A stretch of DNA of 64,000 bases from contig NZ_HG326224.1 of the NCBI RefSeq assembly GCF_000312505.2, forward strand, positions 1 through 64,000, in the 5' to 3' direction. The DNA is from Fenollaria massiliensis (GTDB lineage Bacteria; Bacillota; Clostridia; Tissierellales; Peptoniphilaceae). Of the stretch, positions 34,414 to 45,497 are shown in pieces. Within the stretch, counting starts at the first letter, position 1. Every line of letters starts with the position of its first letter. Below the pieces are notes generated by a model. It saw only the letters and a program-made list of their open reading frames with translations, did no database searches and was not told where the DNA came from. The translations under genes were made by a program, and so were the position numbers.

Positions 34414-35157
34414 ATGGCTCGTGATATTACAATTAATGCAATTAAAAGATTACCTATCTACTATGTGATTTTTGAAGATCTATACGCAAGGGGCGTACAT
34501 AGGGCCTCTTCGAGTGAGCTATCAGCGTACACTAAATTTACCGCCTCTCAGATAAGAGCTGACTTAAACACTTTCGGCGCTGAGGGCAGACAAGGTTATG
34601 GTTATCACGTTGAGACCATATACATGGACTTAAAAGGCGTTCTAGGTCTTGATTATAAGAAAAACTTAATTTTAACTGGTGTTGGCAATATTGGTCAAGC
34701 GATAATACAGTCTCGTGAGTTTGAATCAAGCGGCTTTAAATTTATTGGCCTATTTGATAGCAATCCTAATATGATTGGCCTTAGCTTTAATGGTATCAAG
34801 GTTAGAAATATTTCTGAGCTTGAAGATTTTGCTAAAAACAATACTATCGATATAGGTGTAATTGCTGTTACAAGTAATAGTGCGAGGGACGTTGCTAGAA
34901 CTTATGAAAAAATTGGTATAAAAGCGATTTGGAACTTTGCTCCAACTGTGCTTGATTTAGATACGGACATCATAGTTGAGAATGTACCTTTATCAGAGAG
35001 TTTATTCACGCTAAACTATTTACTTAAATGCAAAAATGACGGTACTTTTACAAGTGATGACTATGTCAATAGAGCAAAAAATATTGTTTATGATAAAAAA
35101 TTAGGACTATACAGGGAGTCAAAAAAGAGGGGCAGACCCAGAAAGGAGGATAATTAA
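34414..35157 (+). CDS. rex: Redox-sensing repressor Rex with AT-hook-like tail
   Basis: The 247-residue product has a winged helix (RASSSELSAYTKFTASQIRAD, FGAEGRQGYGYHVE) and an NADH-binding Rossmann domain (ILTGVGNIGQAI). Rex senses NADH/NAD+ and represses fermentation and redox genes. ATG 34414 after AAAGGTG is chosen; an upstream extension overlaps the -10. Typical Rex proteins end near residue 210; this one has about 35 more, ending KKRGRPRKEDN, with RGRP at 239-242 like a eukaryotic-type AT-hook. The stop overlaps the next start by one base. Confidence 0.93.
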   Translation: MARDITINAIKRLPIYYVIFEDLYARGVHRASSSELSAYTKFTASQIRADLNTFGAEGRQGYGYHVETIYMDLKGVLGLDYKKNLILTGVGNIGQAIIQSREFESSGFKFIGLFDSNPNMIGLSFNGIKVRNISELEDFAKNNTIDIGVIAVTSNSARDVARTYEKIGIKAIWNFAPTVLDLDTDIIVENVPLSESLFTLNYLLKCKNDGTFTSDDYVNRAKNIVYDKKLGLYRESKKRGRPRKEDN

Positions 35158-36062
35158 TGAAACTTGAATTAATTGATATTAAAAAATCCTTCGCTGGAAA
35201 AGAAGTTTTACATGGAATTAACTTAGAGACAAGTTCCGGTAGTTCAACTGCTTTTTTAGGAAGGAACGGTGCTGGTAAGACGACTACCATAAGGATACTT
35301 ATGGATGTATTTAAAGCTGATAGCGGAGAGATACTGATTGATGGCTCGCCAATTGACAGAAAAGAGATTAAACTTGGATATTTACCTGAAGAGAGGGGCA
35401 TGTACGCAAAAACTGCCATACTTGATCAGCTTATTTACTTTGGCAGAATAAAAGGACTTTCTAAAAAAGAAAGCCATGACAATGCTATAGAGCTGCTTGA
35501 AAAAGTTAAGCTAAGTGAATATAAGGCAAAAAATCTTGATACCTTATCAAAGGGTAATCAACAAAAAATACAAATCATACAAACATTTATAAACAAGCCA
35601 GACATCATTATTCTTGATGAGCCATTTTCTGGTCTTGACCCAGTTAACTCACAAATACTTATTGATTTAATCAAAGAGGCCGTTAATGAAGGTACTTTAC
35701 TAATATTCTCATCTCATCAAATGAGTCATGTAGAAAATTTCTGTGACAATATTGCTCTTATTAAAGATGGCAGCAATGTTTTGACTGGTAATCTTAAGGA
35801 AATCAAGAAAAATATGGGTGAGGGAAGATTAAGACTAAGTTTTTACAATGATGCTGTAAATTATTTACAAGATATTTTTGATATGGTCGGACAAGATAAT
35901 GTCAAGATTACTGACAATGACATAATTGTAAGAACTTCTGATAAAGCTAGTGAACTAGCTAATTACGCTATAAATAAAGATAATTTTAGAGCTATAGCTA
36001 AATACGAGCCAAGTCTTGAAGAGATATTTATAGAAGCGGTAGGTGATAACGATGTTAAATAA
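35157..36062 (+). CDS. ABC exporter ATPase, NatA-like
   Basis: A 301-residue ATPase with Walker A GRNGAGKTT, Q-loop LGYLPEERGMY, signature LSKGNQQKIQIIQTF (a KGN variant common in NatA-type proteins), Walker B IIILDEPFSGLDP and H-loop FSSHQ. It pairs with the ABC-2 permease that starts inside its end. NatAB systems export Na+ in Bacillus; here that is an inference from similarity. It begins at the rex stop codon, so it is in the rex operon. Confidence 0.85.
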   Translation: MKLELIDIKKSFAGKEVLHGINLETSSGSSTAFLGRNGAGKTTTIRILMDVFKADSGEILIDGSPIDRKEIKLGYLPEERGMYAKTAILDQLIYFGRIKGLSKKESHDNAIELLEKVKLSEYKAKNLDTLSKGNQQKIQIIQTFINKPDIIILDEPFSGLDPVNSQILIDLIKEAVNEGTLLIFSSHQMSHVENFCDNIALIKDGSNVLTGNLKEIKKNMGEGRLRLSFYNDAVNYLQDIFDMVGQDNVKITDNDIIVRTSDKASELANYAINKDNFRAIAKYEPSLEEIFIEAVGDNDVK

Positions 36063-37287
36063 GATAAAACTAATAAGTTCATTTGAGTTTAAACAGCTTA
36101 TAAAAAATAAATCATATAAAATAACTACTGCTATATTCTTTGCTTTAGCCTTGCTTGCAGCTTTTGCACCAAGACTTATTCAAGGTAATTTATTCAAATC
36201 CATCACTGAAGAATTAAATAAGACTCAAAAGCTAGGTATAATTATAGATGATGATAATATTGACGAAAGTGAATTAAAATCATTTTTAAGTAATTATGAA
36301 GTTCATTTATATACTGATGAAGAAAAGCTAAAAGATGATGTATTAAGTAAAGAACTTGATAGAGGGGCAATTATCGATGCTGACTCAATTCAAAAATTTG
36401 TATTAAACTCTAAACTTACTGATATGGGCGATAGCTTAGATGGGGCTTTAAATGAATACAGATATAAAAAACTTATTGAATCAGAAGGAATTGATTATAC
36501 AAAGCTTAAATCAATAGAGGCAAATCAATACCAAATAAATGAAGTAGTGCTAGGAAAGGACTCAAAGCAAAACTATTTTATAATTTATATCTTGTTATTC
36601 TTATTATATATGATTATATTAACTTATGGTCAAATAACAGCAACATCTGTAGCTAAAGAAAAGAATGACAGAACTATGGAGCTTTTAATCACGTCAACTA
36701 AACCAAAGTACTTGATACTAAGCAAGGTTTTAGCAACAGTATTTAGCGCTGTACTACAAGTTTCAGCTATATTTATAGGTTTTGCTGTAGGATACTTATT
36801 TAATAAAGAATACTGGTCTGATATATTTAGCATTACAAGTGCACCTATACAATTGGTTGTAACATTCATCTTGTTTATGATAGCGGGCTTCTTCTTATAC
36901 TTGTTTATATTTGCAACACTTGGAGCACTAGTTAATAAGATAGAAGAAGTTAGTCAATCAATATCATCGGCGACTATTTTGATAGTACTTGCTTATTTTG
37001 GAGCTATATTTGCATTAACTACTGGATCAGAATCAAGCTTTGTTACATTCTTATCATACTTCCCACTAACATCACCATTTGTCATGTTTATTAGGGCAGG
37101 TATGCTAAATATATCAATCGCTGAGGTAGCTCTATCATTTGCAATACTAGTAATATCAGCATATTTAATTTATAAATTAGCTTGTGACATATATAGATTA
37201 GGTACACTTCAATACGGAAACAGAATGACACTAAAGCAAGCGTTTAAAGCATTAAGAGAGGATAAGAAGAATAAAAATAATGAATAA
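36052..37287 (+). CDS. ABC-2 type permease, NatB-like
   Basis: The 411-residue product has one N-terminal membrane segment (about 22-38), a large extracytoplasmic domain (about 45-180) and five to six C-terminal membrane segments, as in NatB/YhaP-type ABC-2 permeases; VAKEKNDRTMELLITSTKP is the characteristic loop. ATG 36052 overlaps the ATPase gene by 11 bp. Its stop overlaps the DNA glycosylase start by 8 bp. The exported substrate is unknown; Na+ is plausible. Confidence 0.82.
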   Translation: MLNKIKLISSFEFKQLIKNKSYKITTAIFFALALLAAFAPRLIQGNLFKSITEELNKTQKLGIIIDDDNIDESELKSFLSNYEVHLYTDEEKLKDDVLSKELDRGAIIDADSIQKFVLNSKLTDMGDSLDGALNEYRYKKLIESEGIDYTKLKSIEANQYQINEVVLGKDSKQNYFIIYILLFLLYMIILTYGQITATSVAKEKNDRTMELLITSTKPKYLILSKVLATVFSAVLQVSAIFIGFAVGYLFNKEYWSDIFSITSAPIQLVVTFILFMIAGFFLYLFIFATLGALVNKIEEVSQSISSATILIVLAYFGAIFALTTGSESSFVTFLSYFPLTSPFVMFIRAGMLNISIAEVALSFAILVISAYLIYKLACDIYRLGTLQYGNRMTLKQAFKALREDKKNKNNE

Positions 37288-38170
37288 GATAATATTAAAG
37301 GGACAGACTAGCTTTGTCCCTTCTCATATATTTGAGTGCGGCCAAGCATTCAGATGGAAAAAGCTAGATGACGAGGCATATAGGTTTATATTTAGGGGCA
37401 TGGTTTTGGAAGCGCATGCTATAGATGATAGTATCGAGATAGTTGGCGATTTTTCAGACAAAAACGAAATTTTAAATTATTTTGACTTAAATACTAATTA
37501 TGATGCGATAAAAACAAAACTATCTCTTAACGACGAAGTAATAAGCAAGGCAATTGACTTTGGCGGAGGTATGAGGATACTTAAGCAAGATCCATTTGAA
37601 ACATACATATCCTTTATAATAAGTGCTAATAATCAAATTAAGAATATAAAAAACACAATAAAAAAACTTTCACAGATGTATGGTGAGAAACTGAATAATC
37701 CTTTTGATGATGAGGAGTACTATGCCTTTCCGACTCCACTTGCACTTTCTAACGCTAAACCTGAAGACATAAAAGAGTACGCAAGAGCTGGCTTTAGATC
37801 AGAAAGAATTGTAATTGCTTCAAAGATGGTTCAAGAGGGTATAATTAATTTCGATGAGCTGAAAGAAAAAAGTATTGATGATATTAGAAAGACCTTATTA
37901 GAAGTGCCTGGCATAGGCGAAAAAGTATTTCAATGCATTTTGCTCTTTGGTTTAGGCAGAACTGATTCATTCCCAGTAGATGTTTGGGTAAAAAGGGTCA
38001 TGGAAGAGCTTTACTATGGTGGAGAAGAGAGAAATAAGAAACTTATACAAGAAGATGGCTTAAGAAGATTTGGCGATTTATCTGGCTATGCTCAGCAATA
38101 TCTCTTCTATTACATGAGAGAAAATTTCAAAAAGATGAAAAAAGAAGAGAAAAACGTAGATAATAAATAA
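37280..38170 (+). CDS. OGG-type 8-oxoguanine DNA glycosylase/AP lyase
   Basis: A 296-residue HhH-GPD enzyme resembling eukaryotic OGG1, with an N-terminal beta domain (ECGQAFRWKK), ISFIISANNQIKNI, the helix-hairpin-helix LLEVPGIGEKVFQCI with catalytic Lys at 215, and the Asp at 234 in FPVDVWVKRV. It excises 8-oxoguanine opposite C and nicks the backbone. Single Cys residues show no iron-sulfur cluster. It overlaps the NatB-like gene by 8 bp; oxidative-damage repair fits beside rex. Confidence 0.92.
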   Translation: MNKIILKGQTSFVPSHIFECGQAFRWKKLDDEAYRFIFRGMVLEAHAIDDSIEIVGDFSDKNEILNYFDLNTNYDAIKTKLSLNDEVISKAIDFGGGMRILKQDPFETYISFIISANNQIKNIKNTIKKLSQMYGEKLNNPFDDEEYYAFPTPLALSNAKPEDIKEYARAGFRSERIVIASKMVQEGIINFDELKEKSIDDIRKTLLEVPGIGEKVFQCILLFGLGRTDSFPVDVWVKRVMEELYYGGEERNKKLIQEDGLRRFGDLSGYAQQYLFYYMRENFKKMKKEEKNVDNK

Positions 38171-38237
38171 AAGTATTAAATAAAAGCATTTAAATTAAAT
38201 TATATTATCTTGTATATTTACTATATATTGACTACAA

Positions 38238-38272
38238 TATAATTGTTAGCACTCAATAGTGACGAGTGCTAA
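38238..38272 (+). promoter_or_regulatory. groES promoter -10 with CIRCE operator
   Basis: TATAAT at 38238-38243 is followed at once by the perfect CIRCE element: TTAGCACTC (38246-38254), 9-base spacer, GAGTGCTAA (38264-38272). HrcA binds CIRCE and represses chaperonin genes until heat or misfolding. The -35 (around 38215) is weak. Confidence 0.95.
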
Positions 38273-38311
38273 CAAGAAAATGATAGATATATATTTAAGG
38301 AGGAATAGATT

Positions 38312-40233
<1,922 letters not shown>

Positions 40234-40263
40234 AATAAATAAATAAATTATAAAATAACTCAT

Positions 40264-40298
40264 AAAATAACTCATGGCATTGACTGTGAGTTATTTTT
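40264..40298 (+). terminator. Terminator after groEL
   Basis: Eleven-bp perfect stem AAAATAACTCA (40264-40274) with TGAGTTATTTT (40287-40297). A second copy of the 5' arm (AAAATAACTCAT) lies just before it, from about 40252. Confidence 0.85.
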
Positions 40299-40353
40299 AT
40301 GTGCAAACTTTCAAAACATTAAAAAGTTAAAATAAATAATTTTTCATTTTGCT

Positions 40354-40389
40354 TTAGCACTGTTATTTGAATGCACCTAACAGCACTAA
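40354..40389. repeat. Imperfect 12-bp inverted repeat upstream of the brnQ promoter
   Basis: TTAGCACTGTTA (40354-40365) and TAACAGCACTAA (40378-40389) pair except at two central bases. It lies about 40 bases before the -35 region and could bind a regulator; unproven. Confidence 0.35.
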
Positions 40390-40428
40390 CAATAATACTT
40401 TACAACGTTACAAAATGCTAAAAATATA

Positions 40429-40457
40429 TTTACTTTACTTAAGAGATATAGTATAAT
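40429..40457 (+). promoter_or_regulatory. Promoter of brnQ
   Basis: TTTACT (40429-40434), 17-base spacer, TATAAT (40452-40457). The leader is too short for a T-box or attenuator. Confidence 0.65.
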
Positions 40458-40481
40458 ATCTATGGTAATGGAGGGATAAAC

Positions 40482-41795
40482 GTGAAAAGAAAACAAATCA
40501 TTGACACTATGGTAGTAGGTTTTGCATTATTCGCAATGTTTTTAGGTGCTGGAAATTTAATTTTTCCACCAACATTAGGAGCCATATCCGGAGATAAATG
40601 GTACTTAGCGATGATAGGATTTATGATGACAGGTATAGGCTTGCCAATACTTGGTGTAGTTGCAGCGGCTAAAGCAGGAGGAAGACTTGAAGACGTTGCG
40701 GGTAAGGTAAATAAAACATTCTCGATTCTATTTGGTTCATTAATAATGATATGTATAGGACCATTACTTGCTATACCAAGAACATGTGCCACTACATACG
40801 AAATAGCGATTCAACCATTATTTGGAAACATTAGTCCAATACTTGTTTCAATAATTTTCTTTGGTATCACGCTATTCTTTACATTAAATCAATCAAAAGT
40901 AGTTGATAAGATCGGTTCAATTCTTACGCCAATACTACTAGTTATATTATTTACTATAATAGTATCATCTATAGTTAAGCCTATAGGCACACCAAGAAAT
41001 ACAGGCGTCGCACTTAATTTTGTTAACGGCTTTAAAGAAGGTTATCAAACAATGGATGCCATCGGCTCTATAATCATGGCGACTATAGTAATCAGCAGTG
41101 TTAAGAAAAGAGGTTATACAAGCCAAAAAGACATGTTTAAGATGACGGTCATATCTGGTATTATAGCTGCATGCTGCCTAGCTTTTGTTTATGGCGGACT
41201 AGTTTATATCGGAGGAACTGGCAGCGAATATCTTAATATAGATGTAGAAAATCCAAATAGAGTTGCTAATTTAATATTTATGGTTGATAAGATCATGGGT
41301 CAATATGGAACTGTGGCTCTAGCCTTAACAGTTGCTTTAGCCTGCTTAACTACATCCATAGGCTTAACTGCAACAGCTGGAGAATTTTTCTCAGATTTAA
41401 CTCATGGCAAATTAACATATAAGTCCATAGTTATATTTACATGTCTTTTCAGTGCAATAGTCGCAACAAATGGCGTAGACTCAATTATAACATTCTCGGG
41501 TCCAATACTTTCAGTTTTATATCCAGTTGCTATAGTAATAATCTTATTAAATATATTTGACCATAAGATTAAATATAAGGCAATATATAAAGGAGCTACA
41601 CTTGGAGCTTTCATGGCAAGTTTATTAGATACAATTGCAAATATTGGTAAGTTTGAGCAAATCAGAAGCTTTCTTGACAGAATTCCTCTTGGATCAGAAG
41701 GTTTTGCTTGGGTAATACCAGCAGTAGTATTTGGTTTTGCCTTTATAGTGCTTGAGATGGCTCTTAACAATAGTTATCAAGATGGTGTTCTTTAG
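40482..41795 (+). CDS. brnQ: Branched-chain amino acid transport protein BrnQ (LIVCS family)
   Basis: A 437-residue carrier with about 12 membrane segments. The N-terminus reads FALFAMFLGAGNLIFPPTLG, the LIVCS signature, followed by GIGLPILGVVAAAKAGG and ATAGEFFSDL. It imports Leu, Ile and Val with Na+ or H+. GTG 40482 follows GGAGGGAT. It overlaps the next gene's GTG start by one base. Confidence 0.95.
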   Translation: MKRKQIIDTMVVGFALFAMFLGAGNLIFPPTLGAISGDKWYLAMIGFMMTGIGLPILGVVAAAKAGGRLEDVAGKVNKTFSILFGSLIMICIGPLLAIPRTCATTYEIAIQPLFGNISPILVSIIFFGITLFFTLNQSKVVDKIGSILTPILLVILFTIIVSSIVKPIGTPRNTGVALNFVNGFKEGYQTMDAIGSIIMATIVISSVKKRGYTSQKDMFKMTVISGIIAACCLAFVYGGLVYIGGTGSEYLNIDVENPNRVANLIFMVDKIMGQYGTVALALTVALACLTTSIGLTATAGEFFSDLTHGKLTYKSIVIFTCLFSAIVATNGVDSIITFSGPILSVLYPVAIVIILLNIFDHKIKYKAIYKGATLGAFMASLLDTIANIGKFEQIRSFLDRIPLGSEGFAWVIPAVVFGFAFIVLEMALNNSYQDGVL

Positions 41796-42409
41796 TGAAA
41801 AAGTTTAAAAAATTTTTAGATCCAATATATTCCTTAGAAAATTGGCTTAATAAACAAGGCGAGGAAAATTATAAATTAACTAGCCTAAGAGGTTCGTTTT
41901 TTGAATTTGATAAAACAGAAGCAAAATATGAATATAAAGTTTATTATTTTAAAGGACCTGAAAAAGATGTTAGATCATTTTTAACTTATGCCAGAAAAAA
42001 TGATATAGAAATTTTTCAGTACCCAATAAGTGCTTCTCAAATATCATTATTTTCTTTCATGGCTGCTACATTTGACAGTAATTCACAAGATATTAATTAT
42101 AAGGCAAGCTTATTTGCAACACATATCTATGTACTTATGAAACCAAAGGTGGCTGAGAGCATTGAAGAAATTTTAGGCGAGGATGATAATCTTTATTATT
42201 ATAAAAGACAGATGGAAAATAAACTAATACTTGCAATAATACTAATGATACCATTGTTACTATCTTATTTTAGACTGCTTGGAGGAAGTTTTGAACAAAA
42301 TAAATTTTTTGTTCAAGTTATGATAGCGGTTGAAGCATTGATTTTATTGTTTATATTATTTTTAAACTTCAAGAGGAATATATATATTAAAAGTAAAAAA
42401 GCTAAATAA
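41795..42409 (+). CDS. DUF2812-like membrane protein
   Basis: The 204-residue product starts with a segment LENWLNKQGEENYKLTSL and FFEFDKTEAKYEYKVYYF that resembles DUF2812 proteins, then a middle soluble part, and two membrane segments near 145-160 and 170-190. The family has no firm function; some members sit beside PadR regulators, but none is seen here. GTG 41795 overlaps the brnQ stop by one base, with a weak ribosome site, so it depends on coupling to brnQ. Confidence 0.6.
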   Translation: MKKFKKFLDPIYSLENWLNKQGEENYKLTSLRGSFFEFDKTEAKYEYKVYYFKGPEKDVRSFLTYARKNDIEIFQYPISASQISLFSFMAATFDSNSQDINYKASLFATHIYVLMKPKVAESIEEILGEDDNLYYYKRQMENKLILAIILMIPLLLSYFRLLGGSFEQNKFFVQVMIAVEALILLFILFLNFKRNIYIKSKKAK

Positions 42410-42420
42410 AATAATAAAAA

Positions 42421-42454
42421 AATTAGGCTCATAAACATGGGCCTATTTGCTTTT
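42421..42454 (+). terminator. Probable terminator after the DUF2812-like gene
   Basis: AGGCTCA (42425-42431) pairs with TGGGCCT (42438-42444) with one wobble, then a broken T-rich tail ATTTGCTTTT. Weaker than the other terminators. Confidence 0.5.
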
Positions 42455-42459
42455 AAATA

Positions 42460-42488
42460 TTGAAAATTTAATTGTTTTGTGATATTAT
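42460..42488 (+). promoter_or_regulatory. Promoter of the nfnAB operon
   Basis: TTGAAA (42460-42465), 17-base spacer, TATTAT (42483-42488), TG at 42480-42481 (extended -10). Confidence 0.75.
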
Positions 42489-42496
42489 ATACTTAT

Positions 42497-42512
42497 ATTT
42501 AAGTACTTAAAT
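42497..42512. promoter_or_regulatory. 16-bp perfect palindrome at the nfnAB start site, possible operator
   Basis: ATTTAAGTACTTAAAT is self-complementary and spans about +3 to +18 of the predicted transcript, a repressor-like position. In an AT-rich genome chance is possible. Confidence 0.45.
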
Positions 42513-42534
42513 TTATTTTTAGGAGGGATTTAAA

Positions 42535-43395
42535 GTGTACGAAATTATTGAAAAAAAAGATATTGCTTTAAATACATTTCTTATGTACATAAAAGCTCCA
42601 GATATTGCTAGAAAAGCAGAACCTGGACAATTTTTAATTATTATTATTGACGAAAAGTCAGAAAGGCTGCCTCTTACTATTTGTGATAGTAATCCAGAAG
42701 AAGGCACAGTTATGATAGCTGTACAAATGATTGGTTCAACTACAAAAAAGCTTGGAGCGCTTAATGTAGGTGACTCACTAAAGGATGTTTCTGGTCCACT
42801 TGGTAGACCTAGTGATTTTATAAATATTCCACTAGAAGATCTTAAAAAAGAATCAATCATATTTTTAGCAGGCGGTTTAGGAACTGCAGCTGTTTATCCA
42901 CAAGTTAAGTGGATGCATGACCATGGTGTTGATGTTGATGTTATAATCGCTGCAAGAAATAAGGATTTGATCATACTTGAAGATGAGATGAAAAAAGTTG
43001 CTAAGAACGTTTATGTAGCAACAGATGACGGAACTTATGGCTTTAGCGGACTTATTACAGACTGCCTTGAAGATTTAATTACAAATAAAGGCAAAAAATA
43101 TACTTATGCGATTGTTGTTGGTCCTATGATAATGATGAAGTTTGCTTGTTTAAAGACTAAGGAGCATAATATTAAAACTATTGTATCAATGAATACAATT
43201 ATGGTTGACGGAAGCGGTATGTGCGGTGCATGTAGATTGACTGTTGATGGCAAGACTGTATTCGCTTGCGTTGATGGACCTGAATTTGATGGTCATTTGA
43301 TTGACTGGAACGAAGCTTTAAGAAGATCTAGACAATATTCTAAGATAGAAAAGGAAGGTAAACACTTCTGTAATTTGATAGGGGGATTGAGATAA
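42535..43395 (+). CDS. nfnA: NfnA: FAD/NAD-binding subunit of NADH-dependent ferredoxin:NADP+ oxidoreductase
   Basis: A 286-residue 'sulfide/dihydroorotate dehydrogenase-like' flavoprotein, with FAD-binding barrel (RLPLTICDSNPEEGTV), NAD lobe (FLAGGLGTAAVYPQ) and the C-terminal Cys cluster GSGMCGACRLTVDG plus FACVDG for a [2Fe-2S] centre. With NfnB it carries out electron bifurcation between NADPH, NADH and ferredoxin in anaerobes. GTG 42535 follows AGGAGGG. It meets the nfnB start at its stop codon. Confidence 0.9.
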   Translation: MYEIIEKKDIALNTFLMYIKAPDIARKAEPGQFLIIIIDEKSERLPLTICDSNPEEGTVMIAVQMIGSTTKKLGALNVGDSLKDVSGPLGRPSDFINIPLEDLKKESIIFLAGGLGTAAVYPQVKWMHDHGVDVDVIIAARNKDLIILEDEMKKVAKNVYVATDDGTYGFSGLITDCLEDLITNKGKKYTYAIVVGPMIMMKFACLKTKEHNIKTIVSMNTIMVDGSGMCGACRLTVDGKTVFACVDGPEFDGHLIDWNEALRRSRQYSKIEKEGKHFCNLIGGLR

Positions 43396-44768
43396 TGGAT
43401 AGATTTAAAAGAACTGAAATTAAATATCAAGATCCTAATGAAAGAATCAATAATTTTAACGAGGTATGCTATGGCTACACTGAAGAAGAATGCATTATAG
43501 AAGCAAAAAGATGTCTTCAATGCAAGAATCCTCAATGTGTTAAGATGTGCCCGGTAAATATTGATATACCAGCCTTTATACATAAACTTGCTGATAATAA
43601 TCCAAAGGAAGCCGCAGAAGAATTATTTAAGTACACTACATTGCCAGCAGTATGTGGAAGAGTTTGTCCTCAAGAGAGTCAATGCGAAATGACATGTATT
43701 CTTGGAAGAAAGGGTGAACCTATTGCTATAGGTAAACTAGAGAGATATGCTGGAGATTATGCTTTGAAAAATGGCATTAGACTTACAAAGAATGCTAAAA
43801 ATAATGGCAAAAAGGTAGCTGTAGTAGGTAGCGGCCCTTCTGGAATCACTTGTTCAGCCGATTTAGCTAAACTTGGCTATGATGTGACTATGCTAGAATC
43901 TCTTCATGAAGCAGGAGGAGTATTAACTTATGGAATCCCTGAGTTTAGATTACCTAAAGATGCAGTTGTTAAGAGAGAGATAGAAAATATTAAGTCCTTA
44001 GGCGTTAAGATTAAACTAAATACTATAGTTGGAAGAACAGTAACAGTTGATGAATTATTAGATGAATACGACGCTGTATTTATCGGCACAGGAGCTGGAC
44101 TTCCAGTATTTATGAACATTCCAGGTGAAAACTATAACGGAGTTTTCTCTGCGAACGAGTATTTAACCAGAACAAATCTAATGAAGGCGTATTTAGAAGA
44201 TACAGCTACACCTATAAGAGTAGGTGTTAACACAGTTGTAGTTGGTGCAGGTAACGTTGCGATGGACGCTGCTAGAACAGCTAGACGTTTTGGCTCAAAT
44301 GTAACTGTTGTCTACAGAAGAGAAGATAAAGACATGCCTGCTCGTAGAGAAGAGATTGAAAATGCTAAAGAAGAGGGCATCAATTTCATGTTCTTAACTA
44401 ATCCAGTAGAAATTTTGGCTGATGAAAACGGTGATGTTAATAAAGTAAGATGCATTAAGATGGAGCTAGGAGAACCTGATGCCTCTGGTAGACAAAGACC
44501 AGTTAAGATTGAAGGATCAGAATTTGAAATAGAAGCAGACGTTGTAATTATGGCGCTAGGCACAAGACCTAATCCGCTTATTAAAGAAACAAGTACTGGA
44601 ATTAAATTTAACGAAAAAGGTGGCATCATAGTTAATGGAGAAGAAAAAACTTCTCGTGACTATGTATATGCTGGCGGAGACGTAGTAACAGGTAGTGCTA
44701 CAGTTATTGAAGCCATGGGTGCTGGTAAAAAAGCTGCTAAAGCTATTGACGAGGCACTTTCAAAATAA
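43395..44768 (+). CDS. nfnB: NfnB: glutamate-synthase-small-subunit-like NADPH flavoprotein
   Basis: The 457-residue product has N-terminal Cys sets (RCLQCKNPQCVKMCPVNIDI, VCPQESQCEMTC) for two [4Fe-4S] clusters, an FAD fold (AVVGSGPSGITCSADLAKLG) and an NADP fold (VVVGAGNVAMDAARTARRFG). It resembles GltD/GltA, but no glutamate synthase large subunit is present and nfnA is directly adjacent, which identifies the Nfn pair. NfnB holds the bifurcating FAD. The ATG follows GGGGGATTGAG. Confidence 0.92.
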   Translation: MDRFKRTEIKYQDPNERINNFNEVCYGYTEEECIIEAKRCLQCKNPQCVKMCPVNIDIPAFIHKLADNNPKEAAEELFKYTTLPAVCGRVCPQESQCEMTCILGRKGEPIAIGKLERYAGDYALKNGIRLTKNAKNNGKKVAVVGSGPSGITCSADLAKLGYDVTMLESLHEAGGVLTYGIPEFRLPKDAVVKREIENIKSLGVKIKLNTIVGRTVTVDELLDEYDAVFIGTGAGLPVFMNIPGENYNGVFSANEYLTRTNLMKAYLEDTATPIRVGVNTVVVGAGNVAMDAARTARRFGSNVTVVYRREDKDMPARREEIENAKEEGINFMFLTNPVEILADENGDVNKVRCIKMELGEPDASGRQRPVKIEGSEFEIEADVVIMALGTRPNPLIKETSTGIKFNEKGGIIVNGEEKTSRDYVYAGGDVVTGSATVIEAMGAGKKAAKAIDEALSK

Positions 44769-44791
44769 TTATTTAAGGTAGTGGTGAGAAA

Positions 44792-45490
44792 ATGTTTGTA
44801 GATGTAAAACACATGTATAAGAGATATAAGATGGGTGATAGCGTTATTGTTGCTAATAATGACATCAATTTTTCATTCAATAAAGGTGAATTAGTTGTTA
44901 TAGTTGGTCCATCAGGAGCTGGTAAATCAACTCTATTAAATATTATCGGAGGTATGGATACAGCTGATGAAGGGGAAATTATAATTGATGGCAAAGACAT
45001 ACAAAAATACAACGAAAAAGAACTTACCACTTACAGAAGATATGATATAGGCTTTGTATTTCAATTTTATAACTTAGTTCAAAATTTAACTTGCCTTGAA
45101 AATGTTGAACTAGCTAGTCAAATAGTTAAGGACGCAATTGATCCAATGCAAGTATTGAGAGACGTTGGTCTAGAGGATAGAGCAAATAACTTCCCATCGC
45201 AAATATCAGGTGGTGAGCAACAAAGGGTTGCCATAGCAAGAGCTATTGCTAAAAATCCGAAACTATTGTTATGCGATGAGCCTACTGGAGCGCTAGATTA
45301 TCATACAGGTAAAAAGATATTAAAATTATTACAAAGAAGAAGCTTGGAAGATGGCAATACTGTAGTTATAATAACTCACAATAAAGCCATCACTCCAATA
45401 GCTAACAGAGTTATAGAGATAAATGACTCAAAAGTAAGAAATATGTATGTGAATGAGAATATTCAATCTATAGATGAGATAGAATGGTAG
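44792..45490 (+). CDS. MacB/LolD-type ABC transporter ATPase
   Basis: A 232-residue ATPase: Walker [11 protein letters not shown]-loop FVFQFYNLV, signature [15 protein letters not shown], Walker [14 protein letters not shown]-loop ITHN. This is the type VII (mechanotransmission) ABC class, whose partner is the large FtsX-like permease 7 bases downstream. It lies 23 bases after nfnB with no terminator between, GGTAGTGGTG serving as ribosome site. Confidence 0.92.
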   Translation: MFVDVKHMYKRYKMGDSVIVANNDINFSFNKGELVVIVGPSGAGKSTLLNIIGGMDTADEGEIIIDGKDIQKYNEKELTTYRRYDIGFVFQFYNLVQNLTCLENVELASQIVKDAIDPMQVLRDVGLEDRANNFPSQISGGEQQRVAIARAIAKNPKLLLCDEPTGALDYHTGKKILKLLQRRSLEDGNTVVIITHNKAITPIANRVIEINDSKVRNMYVNENIQSIDEIEW

Positions 45491-45497
45491 TGATTTT

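Noticed and set aside
43395-44768. Glutamate synthase small subunit
   Set aside because: No large subunit is nearby and the adjacent nfnA identifies the Nfn complex.
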